Numbered from the stretch's first letter, positions 9,174 through 17,730 are shown. The stretch is 46,144 nt of DNA from an uncultured Clostridia bacterium (GCA_949538735.1 CATGLK010000002.1:1-46144); one strand, 5' to 3'. A program made the numbers and translations. Notes: generated by a model from the letters alone, not told the origin.

Positions 9174-9274
9174 TTGCCAAAAGGGACGGACCTTTTTGGC
9201 AATTTTTAGTCTCCTGCCAACGGGGACGGATCTTTTTGGCAGATTCCTGCCAATGGGGACGGACCTTTTTGGCA
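9174..9274 (+). repeat. three family-A hairpin repeats after gatB
   Basis: Copies lie at 9174-9202, 9215-9241 and 9248-9274, all in the same orientation. Each begins with TTGCCA or TGCCA and ends with TGGCA(A), and encloses a GGGACGGACC or GGGACGGATC core followed by a T-run. The outer arms pair, so each unit is a small hairpin. The first copy may also terminate gatB, because its second arm runs into TTTTT. A degenerate fragment (GACAGTGGGACACTTC) follows at about 9281-9296. Confidence 0.9.
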
Positions 9275-9341
9275 TGGTTCTGACAGTGGGACACTTCTTT
9301 AAATTCCTTTAAGATTGCCCCCGTAGCTTTAAAATATAAAT

Positions 9342-9593
9342 TTATATCAATTGTTTTTTAATTCCGTCACTGACAAAACTACAAATAATAAATTCAATTC
9401 CAAAAATCAAGCTAAGCTTAAACAAAGAAAGCCCTATGTTATATAAAACTGGAGAATGTCCAGTTAAATTATATGTAAGTAAAATCAAAATAGAAATTAT
9501 GCACAAAGCTAAACAAAAAGTTAAGCCTGATTTTAAAATCTTACAAGTGATTTTTTCAAAACCCTTGTAGCTTTCCATTATCTTTTTAAACAT
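9342..9593 (-). CDS. small two-helix membrane protein, unknown function
   Basis: The 83-residue protein has a basic N-terminus (FKKIMESYKGFEKI) and two predicted membrane helices, about residues 25-43 (LTFCLALCIISILILLTY) and 55-75 (LSLFKLSLIFGIEFIICSF), then a short basic tail. GTAGAGGTG on the minus strand precedes the ATG by about 5 nt. It lies between two repeat clusters, upstream of rpsT on the same strand. I do not recognise a named family. Confidence 0.7.
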   Translation of the reverse strand: MFKKIMESYKGFEKITCKILKSGLTFCLALCIISILILLTYNLTGHSPVLYNIGLSLFKLSLIFGIEFIICSFVSDGIKKQLI

Positions 9594-9675
9594 AATACAC
9601 CTCTACATAAATAATATCTATTAATATATTAACATTTTAACGACACAAAAACAATGGAAATTAATGGTGGAAGGA

Positions 9676-9790
9676 GTGTCCCTAGTGGCAAAAAAATTGC
9701 CAAAAAGGACCGTCCCCAATGGCAATAAATTGCCAAAAAGGACCGTCCCCAATGGCAATAAATTGCTAAAAAGAACCGTCCCTTTTGGTA
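9676..9790 (-). repeat. cluster of family-A hairpin repeats upstream of the small membrane protein
   Basis: Two good copies lie in reverse orientation at 9697-9725 and 9730-9758 (TTGCCAAAAAGGACCGTCCC, then CAATGGCAA). There is a decayed copy at 9763-9790 and a half copy at 9676-9692. They fill the gap between rpsT and the minus-strand membrane protein gene. Confidence 0.9.
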
Positions 9791-9840
9791 CGATTCTTTT
9801 TTTCTTAAATAAAAACTATGCATAATCTTTATTTTTTTGC

Positions 9841-10107
9841 TTAAGCGATTGCTGCGTTTAATTTTTTTGATAAAGCAGATTTTTTTCTAGCTGCTGTGTT
9901 TTTAACTAATACACCTTTGCTACATGCTTGGTCTATTTTTTTAGTAGCTGCTGAAAATAGAACTTTTGCTTCTTCTACGTTTCCTGCGTTAACAGCTTCT
10001 TCGAATTTTTTAACAGCTGATTTATATCCTGATTTTATCATATTATTTCTTAAAGTTTTTTTCTCGATTACTTTAACTCTTTTTTTAGCTGATTTAATAT
10101 TTGGCAT
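9841..10107 (-). CDS. rpsT: 30S ribosomal protein S20
   Basis: This 88-residue basic protein matches S20: [20 protein letters not shown] at the N-terminus, then [11 protein letters not shown] and the C-terminal [17 protein letters not shown]. It binds 16S rRNA early in 30S assembly. The frame is open further upstream, but AGGAGGTG lies about 9 nt before the ATG at 10107, so that is the start. It is transcribed away from rpiB. Confidence 0.96.
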   Translation of the reverse strand: MPNIKSAKKRVKVIEKKTLRNNMIKSGYKSAVKKFEEAVNAGNVEEAKVLFSAATKKIDQACSKGVLVKNTAARKKSALSKKLNAAIA

Positions 10108-10288
10108 TCTGGTTTGCACCTCCTCTTAGTCTTAATACATTATATAACATATTAAATTTTACCATATTTTTCTGTGAATTGCAAGTAAAATACAAAATTT
10201 TTGTAAAATTATTGTAATATTAGGCAAGTTGTGATATATTTGAAAAGGACAAGATAGTAAAAAATATATAATAAAAATGGAGGTACTT

Positions 10289-10735
10289 ATGATAGCAATA
10301 GGAAGTGACCATGGTGGTTATAAATTAAAAGAAGAATTAAAGAGATATTTAGAAGAAAAGGAAATAGATTATAAGGATTTTGGAAGTCAAAATGAAGAAA
10401 GAGTAGACTATCCAAACATAGCAGAAAAAGTTGCAAAATCAGTACAAGCAAAAGAATGTGAAAGCGGAATACTAATATGTCGCTCAGGAATAGGAATGTC
10501 AATATGTGCAAATAAATTAAAAGGAATTAGATGTGCATTATGTCATAACGAATATACAGCAAAATATGCCAAACTACACAATAACAGCAACATTTTAGCA
10601 ATAGGCGCAGATGATGTTACAACAAGTGAAGCAATATTGATATTAAGAATGTGGCTTGCAACAAATTTTGAAGGTGGAAGACATCAAGAAAGATTAGATT
10701 TAATAAAAGAATTAGAAAACAAAAATATGAAATAG
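10289..10735 (+). CDS. rpiB: RpiB/LacAB-type sugar-phosphate isomerase
   Basis: The 148-residue protein begins MIAIGSDHGGYKLKEELK, the RpiB substrate-binding start with the SDHGG motif, and has CHNEYTAKYAKLHNNSN near residue 90-107. RpiB interconverts ribose-5-phosphate and ribulose-5-phosphate. The catalytic Cys is present in ILICRSGIGMSICANK, but the usual CGTG is CRSG here, so the active-site loop is altered. The ATG at 10289 is chosen because GGAGG lies just upstream; an ATG 12 nt earlier overlaps that site. The fused transferase gene follows after 15 nt. Confidence 0.88.
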   Translation: MIAIGSDHGGYKLKEELKRYLEEKEIDYKDFGSQNEERVDYPNIAEKVAKSVQAKECESGILICRSGIGMSICANKLKGIRCALCHNEYTAKYAKLHNNSNILAIGADDVTTSEAILILRMWLATNFEGGRHQERLDLIKELENKNMK

Positions 10736-10750
10736 GGAGGGCATCTTACT

Positions 10751-11980
10751 ATGTGGGGAGATGTAGCAATAGCATTTTTACTAGCGTTCATAGTAGCTTT
10801 TATGGCAACGCCATATACGATAAAGATAGCACATAAAATAGGAGCGGTAGATGTACCAAAAGATGAAAGAAGAATGCACAAAAAGGCTATGCCAAAATTT
10901 GGTGGGCCAGCAGTAATTTTAGGTTTTTTAGTGGCAGTAATATATTTAATAATTGTAATGAGCATGGAAAACACAATCAACTTGTGGGGACCAGACAAAT
11001 ATGGAATGAAATTGTTGGGAATGCTGATAGGAACTATTATACTTAGTATAACTTGTATAATTGACGACATAAAACCAATAAAGCCAATAACAAAATTAGC
11101 AGGACAATTATTGGCAGCAATAGTAACTGTGGCATTTGGATTAAGAATTGGAGAAATAAGCTTTTTTGGAAGCGCACAAGCAAATGAAATTGTTTCTATG
11201 ATAATAACAGTTATTTGGATAGTAGGGGTAACGAATGCAATAAACTTAATAGACGGTTTAGATGGACTAGCATCAGGAATATCAGTAATATCAGCGGTAT
11301 CGCTATTAGTTATATTTGTATTAAATGGTTCTCCACTAATATCAATAATATTAGTTGCATCATTGGCAGGAGCATTGGTTGGTTTTTGGCCATTTAACTT
11401 TGCACCAGCTAAGACATTTATTGGAGATACAGGCTCAAATTTCTTAGGATATTCGCTTTCTATTATTTCAATACTAGGAGCAGCTAAAACTTATACAATA
11501 GCAGTAATTGTGTTACCGCTTATTGTATTAGGACTTCCTATATTTGATACTTTGTGGGCAATAATAAGAAGATTAATAAAAGGAAAATCAATAAAGGCTA
11601 TATTCAAGGCAGATAAAGGACATTTACATCATAGAATAGTTGCGAAAGGTTTTGGGCAAAAACAAGCTGTTCTAATCTTATATGGTATAAGTGCAACATT
11701 TGGAATTTTTGCAGTGATATTGCTTGATAGCGGAATTTGGAAGGCTTTATCTTTCCTACTAATGGTAATTGTTGCAATTAGTTTAGGGTATAAGAATTTT
11801 AAGGAAGAGCATTCTGATATGCAAAAGTTTGAATGCGTTGAGTGTAAATATATTTATAATCCTAAATATGGTAATGAGAAGGCTGGAATTAAGCCTGGCA
11901 CTGAGTTTGATGATTTGCCTGATGAGTGGGTTTGCCCTGTTTGCGGAGAAGGTAAAGATATGTTTCAGAAACAGTCATAA
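10751..11980 (+). CDS. MraY/WecA/TagO-family glycosyl-1-phosphate transferase fused to a rubredoxin
   Basis: Residues 1-345 are a multi-helix membrane enzyme of the TagO/WecA family, which moves a HexNAc-1-phosphate from a UDP-sugar to undecaprenyl phosphate to begin wall polymer synthesis. Motifs seen: [40 protein letters not shown] and [12 protein letters not shown], plus HLHHR on a cytosolic loop. Residues 357-409 are a complete rubredoxin with C362/C365 and C395/C398 and the [20 protein letters not shown] core. The ORF is continuous. An in-frame ATG at 11819 with AAGGAAGAG at 11801-11809 could also yield the free 53-residue rubredoxin. GGGAGGG precedes the main start. Confidence 0.9.
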   Translation: MWGDVAIAFLLAFIVAFMATPYTIKIAHKIGAVDVPKDERRMHKKAMPKFGGPAVILGFLVAVIYLIIVMSMENTINLWGPDKYGMKLLGMLIGTIILSITCIIDDIKPIKPITKLAGQLLAAIVTVAFGLRIGEISFFGSAQANEIVSMIITVIWIVGVTNAINLIDGLDGLASGISVISAVSLLVIFVLNGSPLISIILVASLAGALVGFWPFNFAPAKTFIGDTGSNFLGYSLSIISILGAAKTYTIAVIVLPLIVLGLPIFDTLWAIIRRLIKGKSIKAIFKADKGHLHHRIVAKGFGQKQAVLILYGISATFGIFAVILLDSGIWKALSFLLMVIVAISLGYKNFKEEHSDMQKFECVECKYIYNPKYGNEKAGIKPGTEFDDLPDEWVCPVCGEGKDMFQKQS

Positions 11981-11989
11981 GGAAATTGA

Positions 11990-12016
11990 AAAGATGTGAA
12001 ATCACATCTTTTTTTC
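11990..12016 (+). terminator. terminator after the TagO-rubredoxin gene
   Basis: AAGATGTGA (11991-11999) pairs with TCACATCTT (12002-12010), followed by a T-run. Confidence 0.85.
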
Positions 12017-12039
12017 TCGAGTAAATTTAAATAAAATAC

Positions 12040-12087
12040 TTGACAAACACAAACAAATGTTTTAAACTATATACTATATAGTTTAAA
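12040..12087 (+). promoter_or_regulatory. promoter with perfect 13-bp palindromic operator before the ORF6N gene
   Basis: TTGACA (12040-12045) and TAAACT (12063-12068) are 17 nt apart. A perfect inverted repeat covers the -10 and the start site: TTTAAACTATATA (12061-12073), one C, then TATATAGTTTAAA (12075-12087). A protein bound there would block the promoter. Autoregulation by the adjacent ORF6N protein is the simplest reading. Confidence 0.75.
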
Positions 12088-12099
12088 GGATGTGTAAAT

Positions 12100-13005
12100 A
12101 TGGAAAATAAAATAGAAGATTTAGAAATTCAAAAAACAATATCAAATATAGAAATCAAAAATTTAATATATACAATACGTGGAAAGCAAGTTATGCTTGA
12201 TAGTGATGTTGCAATGCTATATCACTATGAAACAAAATATATAAATTTAGCTGTAAAAAGAAATAAAGCTAGATTTCCAGAAAATTTTTGTTTTAAATTA
12301 ACAACGGAAGAAATAGAAAACTTGAAGTTGCAATTTGCAACCACAAGTTTAGCAAAAACAAATTATGGTGGCAGAAGAAATGCACCATATGTATTCACTG
12401 AGCAAGGTATAGCTATGCTTTCGGGACTACTAAGAAACGAAATAGCAGTACAAGTAAGCATAAATATAATGAACGCATTCGTCGAAATGAGAAAATTCCT
12501 AATGCTAAATGGACAAGTATTCGAAAGATTGACAAATATGGAATATAAACTATTAGAACACGATAAAAAATTTGATATGATATTTAATCAATTACAACAA
12601 GAAGAAAATGTTAAACAAAAAATATTTTTTAATGGTCAAATATATGATGCGTATAGTTTAATAATTGACATTATAAAAAAAGCAAAGAAAAAGATTACAA
12701 TAATTGATAATTATATAGATGACAGCGTTTTAAAAATGTTAACAAAAAAGCAGAAAAATGTAGAAGTTATAATACTAACATCTACAAAAAGTAATATACA
12801 AAGCATTGACATACAAAAATTTAATAAAGAATATCCTATATTAAAAGTAGGAAAAACAGATAAATTTCATGATAGATTTATATTAATAGACAATAAAGAG
12901 ATGTATCATCTAGGGGCATCAATAAAAGACCTAGGCAAAAAATGTTTTGCCATAACAAAAATAGAAAATGAAGAAATTATAGAATTAATTAAAAAAGTCA
13001 TATAA
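12100..13005 (+). CDS. ORF6N-domain DNA-binding protein with C-terminal phospholipase D-like domain
   Basis: Residues about 15-130 form an ORF6N domain (IRGKQVMLDSDVAMLYHYET, KRNKARFPENFCFKLT, YVFTEQGIAMLSGLL, INIMNAFVEMR), a DNA-binding module common in phages and integrated elements. A linker follows, then a domain with one half of an HKD motif, FHDRFILIDNKEMYHLGAS near 255-275, resembling PLD/nuclease folds; only one HxR...D half is visible. AAAGGA precedes the ATG. The palindrome in its own promoter suggests self-repression. It probably came from a mobile element, but no other phage genes are nearby. Confidence 0.8.
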   Translation: MENKIEDLEIQKTISNIEIKNLIYTIRGKQVMLDSDVAMLYHYETKYINLAVKRNKARFPENFCFKLTTEEIENLKLQFATTSLAKTNYGGRRNAPYVFTEQGIAMLSGLLRNEIAVQVSINIMNAFVEMRKFLMLNGQVFERLTNMEYKLLEHDKKFDMIFNQLQQEENVKQKIFFNGQIYDAYSLIIDIIKKAKKKITIIDNYIDDSVLKMLTKKQKNVEVIILTSTKSNIQSIDIQKFNKEYPILKVGKTDKFHDRFILIDNKEMYHLGASIKDLGKKCFAITKIENEEIIELIKKVI

Positions 13006-13015
13006 AACAGAACCA

Positions 13016-13044
13016 TTGACTTAGGCAACTTTTTGCTATATAAT
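13016..13044 (+). promoter_or_regulatory. SigA promoter of hslO
   Basis: TTGACT (13016-13021) and TATAAT (13039-13044) are 17 nt apart, 35 nt before the hslO start. Confidence 0.85.
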
Positions 13045-13078
13045 ATACAACAGAAAATCAGCAAAAGGAGAGAAAAAG

Positions 13079-13957
13079 ATGCAAGACAAAATAACAAAAT
13101 TCCTAGCACACAATGACAAAATATCAATAATATGCATAAACACAACAGACCTAGTAGAAAAAGCAAGGAACACACACGACTTAAGCCCACTAGCAACAGC
13201 ATCATTTGGAAGGCTACTAACAATAACAGCAATAATGGCACAAGAAATGAAAAACGAAACAGACAAAATAACAATACAAATAAAAGGAAACGGCGAAATA
13301 GGCACAATGTTAACAACAGCAAGCAACGAGCCAAAAGTAAAAGGATATGTAGCAAATCCATATGTAGACTTGCCATTAAATGAATTTGGAAAGCTAGATG
13401 TAGGTGGAGCTGTTGGACAGGAAGGGTATATCAATGTAATAAAAGATATCGGACTAAAAGACCCATACATAGGAATATCGCCATTAACATCAGGAGAAAT
13501 AGCAGACGATTTTACCAATTACTTTGTGAATTCTGAACAAAGACAATCAGCAGTTGCACTAGGTGTTTTAGTAAATAAAGACGGAGTAAAAGCAGCAGGT
13601 GGATACCTAATTACTCCAATGCCAGACGCAACAGATGAAGAAATTTCAAAAGTAGAGCAAGCAATATTCAAAGCAGGAGCAATTTCAAAGATGTTAGACG
13701 AAAACCTAACATTATTAGAAATAGCAAAAAAAGTAACTGGTGACGAAAATGTAAAAGTTATTGAAGATGAAAAAGTACCTGTATATGAGTGTGATTGTTC
13801 AAAAGAGCATATTGCAGAAGGTTTAGCAACACTTGGTAAAACAGAAGTAGAAAACATTATAAAAGAAGACGGAAAAGCAGAAATAATTTGTCATTTTTGC
13901 AATAAAAAATATGATTTTACAAAAGAAGAATTAGAAGAAATAAAAAATTCAATTTAA
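13079..13957 (+). CDS. hslO: Hsp33 redox-regulated chaperonin
   Basis: Hsp33 is a cytosolic holdase activated by oxidation and unfolding of its zinc centre. The 292-residue protein has the N-terminal chaperone domain (LSPLATASFGRLLTITAIMA, GNGEIGTMLTTA, GYVANP) and the C-terminal redox switch with C238-x-C240 and C271-xx-C274. AAAAGGAGA precedes the ATG. The first hundred codons are strikingly T-poor (ATA, ACA, GCA, AAC). Confidence 0.95.
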   Translation: MQDKITKFLAHNDKISIICINTTDLVEKARNTHDLSPLATASFGRLLTITAIMAQEMKNETDKITIQIKGNGEIGTMLTTASNEPKVKGYVANPYVDLPLNEFGKLDVGGAVGQEGYINVIKDIGLKDPYIGISPLTSGEIADDFTNYFVNSEQRQSAVALGVLVNKDGVKAAGGYLITPMPDATDEEISKVEQAIFKAGAISKMLDENLTLLEIAKKVTGDENVKVIEDEKVPVYECDCSKEHIAEGLATLGKTEVENIIKEDGKAEIICHFCNKKYDFTKEELEEIKNSI

Positions 13958-14036
13958 TTAGAAAAATAAAAAGAATTTAGCATAAATATAATAATAGAAC
14001 GAAAAAATTATATACTATAAAATAAAAAAAGGAGAA

Positions 14037-14970
14037 ATGAAAATGGAAAATCAAGTTTTAATATTTGGGCACAAAAACCCAGACACAGACACAATATGCT
14101 CAAGTCTTGTAAAAGAGATATTAGACAAAAAAATGGGATATGAAAACAGAAAGGCAGTACGTTTAGGAAATGTAAATAAAGAAACACAATACATACTAAA
14201 CTACTTAGGAATTGAAGCACAAGACCTAATAGAAAAAGTAGAAGAAGGTCAAGAAGTAATACTAGTAGACCACAACGAATTTGGTCAAAGTGTAGAAGGA
14301 ATAGAAAAAGCAAAAATTTTATCAGTTACAGACCATCACAGAATTGCAAACTTTGAAACAGCAGAACCACTATATTATAATGCAAAACCATATGGATGTA
14401 CATCAACAATACTATTTGAAGAATTCAAACAAAACGGATTAAAAATAGATAAAAAAGAAGCTATACTAATGGCAAGTGCAATAATATCAGATACTCTATT
14501 ATTAAAATCTCCAACAACAACAGACCATGACAAAAAAGCATTAGAAGAATTAGCGAAAATAGCTGAAATTGATGTAAACGAATATGGATTAGAAATGTTA
14601 AAAGCAGGAACAGATTTGGACGACTTTACAGGGGAACAATTGGTAAACTTAGACGCAAAAAGTCTAGAAAAAAACGGAGTTAAATTTGTAATAGCACAAG
14701 TAAACACAGTAAGCATTCCAGACTTATTAAAAAGACAAGAAGAATTAGAAAGTGCAATACATAATGAAATTGCAAAAAAAGGATTAGATTTTCTAGTATT
14801 TGCAATAACAGACATATTAAATAGCAATTCAGAGATTTTAGTACTTCGGAAATAAAGCAGAAATTGTTGAAAAAGCATTTGAGGTAAAATTAGAAAATAA
14901 TAGAGCATTCTTACCAGGTGTTGTTTCAAGAAAGAAACAATTATTACCAAATATAGATAAAAACATATAA
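14037..14970 (+). CDS. ppaC: manganese-dependent inorganic pyrophosphatase, requires +1 frameshift
   Basis: Family II pyrophosphatase (DHH superfamily) hydrolyses pyrophosphate using Mn. Motifs [29 protein letters not shown] and the DHHA2-type C-domain ([11 protein letters not shown]) are present. The zero frame stops at 14855 after 272 residues. Skipping the C at 14847 restores the family sequence: [18 protein letters not shown] and later VVSRKKQ, ending at 14970. The spliced product has 310 residues, the normal length. The SRKKQ motif, needed for substrate binding in this family, lies only after the shift. ATG preceded by AAAGGAG. Confidence 0.9.
14844..14850 (+). other. +1 frameshift site in ppaC (CTT CGG A)
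   Basis: Zero frame reads CTT CGG AAA TAA. The conserved protein continues if the ribosome moves from CTT past the C to GGA AAT AAA. Two sites in gerA have the same layout, CGG followed by a purine with GGR in the +1 frame. It could be recoding, or less likely a one-base error or mutation. Confidence 0.7.
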
Positions 14971-15035
14971 AACAAAGTAAGGCAGTAGGGAAGTATCAGA
15001 TAACCAAACGAGGATAATTAAATAATATATAAGAA

Positions 15036-15069
15036 AGATATACTAAATCAACAAGTATATCTTTTTTTT
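15036..15069 (+). terminator. terminator after ppaC
   Basis: AGATATACT (15036-15044) pairs with AGTATATCT (15054-15062), followed by eight T. It lies 66 nt after the shifted-frame stop and directly abuts the first repeat of the next cluster. Confidence 0.8.
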
Positions 15070-15161
15070 GCCACTGGGGACGGACCTTTTTGGCAAAAAA
15101 TTGCCAGAAAGGTCCGTCCCCGATGGCAAAAAATTGCCAAAAAGGTCCGTCCCCAATGGCA
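15068..15161 (+). repeat. three family-A hairpin repeats, one forward and two reversed
   Basis: Copies lie at 15068-15096 (forward, GGGGACGGACC core), 15101-15129 and 15134-15161 (reverse, GGTCCGTCCCC core). The forward and first reverse copies are only 4 nt apart and form a head-to-head pair that could fold into one long hairpin. Confidence 0.9.
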
Positions 15162-15248
15162 GGAATTAAAAAAGCTCCCAAATTTTGTATAAATTTAGTA
15201 ATTAAATCAATACTAAGAAAGTACAATTAGATAAAGAGGAGTGATTAA

Positions 15249-16883
15249 ATGGTAAATCAAGCAGTAAGGAAAACAACAGTAAAAAAAGAGACTTTTATGC
15301 AAGGGGTTATTACACTTATTTTTTCACAAGTATTAATAAAGGTGTTAGGGTTAGTATATACATTATATTTAACAAATAGAGAAGGTTTTGGGGATAAAGG
15401 AAATGGGATTGTGGCAGCGGGGTATCAAATTTATGCAATGTTGCTTACGATTTCGTCAATTGGTGTTCCGAATGCAATTTCTAAACTAGTTTCAGAGAGG
15501 GTTGCTATTGGAGACCATAAAGGGGCTCACAGAGTGTTTAAAATCGCGTTTGCGACGTTTGCATTGATTGGGTTGGTAGGAAGCTTGCTTTTGTTTTTAG
15601 GGGCAAATATGATAGCAAATTATTGGTTACAGATACCTGAAGCGGAAATGACACTGGTTGCGTTGTCTCCTGCGATATTTTTTGTTGCAATTTCTTCTGT
15701 TATGAGAGGTTATTTTAATGGAAGACAAAATATAAAAGCAACAGCAAGGTCACAAACAATAGAGCAAGTTTTTAAAACAGCACTTACAATTATATTAGTA
15801 GAAATTGTAGCAATACTTTCAAATATATCAACAGAATGGATGGCAGGTGGTGCAACGCTTGCGACGACACTTGCTACAATGTCTGGTTTTGGATATTTGT
15901 ATTTATTTTATAAAACGAGGAGTAAAGAGATTGCAACAGAGGTAAAGTCAACAGTAAATTACAAATATGAAAGAGTAAGGACAATTATAAAGAAGATTTT
16001 GATAGTTTCAGTACCAATTGCGTTAACAGCAATAATGTCATCTTTAAATAAAAATATAGATTCTTTTACAGTTGTAAGGAGTTTAAAACAGTTTATGCCA
16101 GAAGATATGGCAATTACACAATATGGAATTTTAGGTGGAAAGGTAGATACACTAACAAGTTTACCGTTATCAATAAATGTGGCTTTTTCTACTGCATTAG
16201 TACCAGCTATATCAGCAGCAAAAGCAAGGAAAGATAAAAAAACAATATCACAAAAGACATCATTTTCGCTATTAGTTTCAATGCTCATAGGATTACCATG
16301 TACAATTGGAATGTGTATTTTTGCAGGTCCGATATTACAATTATTATTTCCTAATGCCAGTAGTGGAACAACAATTTTGCAGATAAGTTCATGGACAATA
16401 ATTTTTACAATTTTGGACCAAACTATAAATGGTGCGTTACAAGGATATGGAAAGTTGAAAATTCCAGTAATATCATTAGGTTGTGGAGTTATTGCAAAAT
16501 TAATTTTAAATTTGATATTAGTTCCAATTCCAGCAATAGGAATAAATGGCGCAGCAATAGGTTCGGTTGTATGCCATTTGGTTGCTTTTGCAATTGCAAT
16601 TGTATCATTGATGAAAAATATTAAATTAGATTTGACTTTTTCAAAGTTTGTTGTAAAGCCTGTTATAGCAACGATAATGATGGGAATTTGTTCATATTAT
16701 AGTTATTTAGCATTATCAGGAATAATTGTTAAAAAAATGGCTACAATATTAGCAATAGCACTTGCAGTAATTGTGTATGGCTTGGCAATAGTGGCATTAA
16801 AGGTGTTTTCTAAAGAAGAATTATCTTTGTTGCCAGCAGGTGAAAAACTGTGTAAAGTGCTTACAAGGCTAAAAATATATTAA
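15249..16883 (+). CDS. MurJ/SpoVB-family polysaccharide or lipid II flippase
   Basis: This 544-residue membrane protein has about 14 helices and the MOP-superfamily pattern of SpoVB/MurJ proteins: FSQVLIKVLGLVYTLYLTNR near the start, SSIGVPNAISKLVSER, SSVMRGYFNGRQNIKATARSQ (read in two halves), and QTINGALQGYGK near 395. Such proteins flip lipid-linked sugar precursors across the membrane. The closest functional label (MurJ, SpoVB or polymer export) cannot be settled by eye. AGAGGAGTG precedes the ATG. Confidence 0.87.
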   Translation: MVNQAVRKTTVKKETFMQGVITLIFSQVLIKVLGLVYTLYLTNREGFGDKGNGIVAAGYQIYAMLLTISSIGVPNAISKLVSERVAIGDHKGAHRVFKIAFATFALIGLVGSLLLFLGANMIANYWLQIPEAEMTLVALSPAIFFVAISSVMRGYFNGRQNIKATARSQTIEQVFKTALTIILVEIVAILSNISTEWMAGGATLATTLATMSGFGYLYLFYKTRSKEIATEVKSTVNYKYERVRTIIKKILIVSVPIALTAIMSSLNKNIDSFTVVRSLKQFMPEDMAITQYGILGGKVDTLTSLPLSINVAFSTALVPAISAAKARKDKKTISQKTSFSLLVSMLIGLPCTIGMCIFAGPILQLLFPNASSGTTILQISSWTIIFTILDQTINGALQGYGKLKIPVISLGCGVIAKLILNLILVPIPAIGINGAAIGSVVCHLVAFAIAIVSLMKNIKLDLTFSKFVVKPVIATIMMGICSYYSYLALSGIIVKKMATILAIALAVIVYGLAIVALKVFSKEELSLLPAGEKLCKVLTRLKIY

Positions 16884-16950
16884 AATTTTAAAATTTTTTT
16901 GAAAAAAAAGAAGGATTTTAGCTATTTTTGGCGAATTTATTTAATTAGAA

Positions 16951-16981
16951 GTACATTATTGTTAGTTCAGACAATAAGTAC
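16951..16981. repeat. inverted repeat upstream of the HU gene
   Basis: GTACATTATTGT (16951-16962) and ACAATAAGTAC (16971-16981) are nearly perfect complements around an 8-nt loop, 36 nt before the HU start codon. It may be a 5' leader hairpin or operator. No clear promoter boxes surround it. Confidence 0.5.
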
Positions 16982-17017
16982 ATAAACTATTTATAAATCT
17001 TATAGGAGGTAATTCAA

Positions 17018-17296
17018 ATGAACAAAGCTGAATTAATCGCAGCAATGGCTGCAAAAACAGGAGAAACAAAAAAAGCAGCTGAAGCATCAGTTAACGCTTT
17101 TGTAGAAGTTGTAACAGAATCACTAAAAAAAGGAGAAAAAGTTCAATTAGTTGGATTTGGATCTTTTGAAGTAAGAAAAAGAGCAGCTAGAAAAGGTAGA
17201 AACCCACAAACTAAAGAAGAAATCAAAATACCTGCATCAAAAGCTCCAGTTTTCAAAGCTGGTAAAGCATTAAAAGATTTAGTAAACAAAAAATAA
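17018..17296 (+). CDS. hup: HU family DNA-binding protein
   Basis: This 92-residue HU protein bends and compacts DNA as a dimer. It starts [20 protein letters not shown], has [20 protein letters not shown] and the [20 protein letters not shown] arm, and ends [21 protein letters not shown] precedes the ATG by 8 nt. It is a single-gene unit with its own terminator. Confidence 0.97.
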   Translation: MNKAELIAAMAAKTGETKKAAEASVNAFVEVVTESLKKGEKVQLVGFGSFEVRKRAARKGRNPQTKEEIKIPASKAPVFKAGKALKDLVNKK

Positions 17297-17338
17297 GAGT
17301 TTTGTATAAATATATAAATATATGAATTCATAAAGTAA

Positions 17339-17374
17339 GAACCGTTTATATCAATAGATATAGCGGTTTTTATT
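17339..17374 (+). terminator. terminator after hup
   Basis: AACCGTTTATATC (17340-17352) pairs with GATATAGCGGTT (17357-17368), allowing one mismatch, then a T-run. Confidence 0.85.
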
Positions 17375-17394
17375 TAAAATATTATGTAAAACAC

Positions 17395-17423
17395 TTGCAA
17401 AAGACATACAAATATGATATACT
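17395..17423 (+). promoter_or_regulatory. SigA promoter of the 91-residue protein
   Basis: TTGCAA (17395-17400) and TATACT (17418-17423) are 17 nt apart, about 30 nt before the start at 17455. Confidence 0.75.
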
Positions 17424-17454
17424 TTAAGCACAACAGAAAGGTAGGGTATGATAT

Positions 17455-17730
17455 ATGTTGTACTTAAGCAAAATCATGGACAAACTTGGTTATGAAGAGA
17501 AGGATGAGCGGTTCATTAGAAAATTCATAAAAGAGTGTGAAAAATCACAGGTTTACGTAAGAAAAACGGTTTCGGGAAGAAACGTTCTTACCGAAGTAAA
17601 CAAACTCGATGTAAATATGAAAGACGAAAAACTTTTAAGAATCAAAAGATTAGAAAAAGTAATAAATGAAAGAGCTACAACTTTTTTCATACAAGTACAT
17701 GATGATGGATTTTCAATTATAAGAAAATAA
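17455..17730 (+). CDS. small basic protein, unknown function
   Basis: The 91-residue soluble protein is rich in K, R, E and D, with no membrane segment (YLSKIMDKLGYEEKDERF at the start, ATTFFIQVHDDGFSIIRK at the end). I do not recognise a family. AAGGTAGGG precedes the ATG and a good promoter lies upstream, so it is probably expressed. Codon use differs from neighbours (CTC, GAT, CGG, TCG). Its codon 22 is CGG read in frame as Arg; shifting there would give an early stop. Confidence 0.65.
   Translation: MLYLSKIMDKLGYEEKDERFIRKFIKECEKSQVYVRKTVSGRNVLTEVNKLDVNMKDEKLLRIKRLEKVINERATTFFIQVHDDGFSIIRK

Noticed and set aside
9045..9823. Minus-strand ORFs of 64-76 codons reading through the repeats (peptides such as PKRSVPVGR)
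   Set aside because: They are translations of the hairpin repeats, recur at every cluster, overlap gatB and lack ribosome binding sites.
13132..13383. 83-codon ORF inside hslO in another frame
   Set aside because: Low-complexity N/K/R sequence produced by the T-poor start of hslO; no ribosome binding site.
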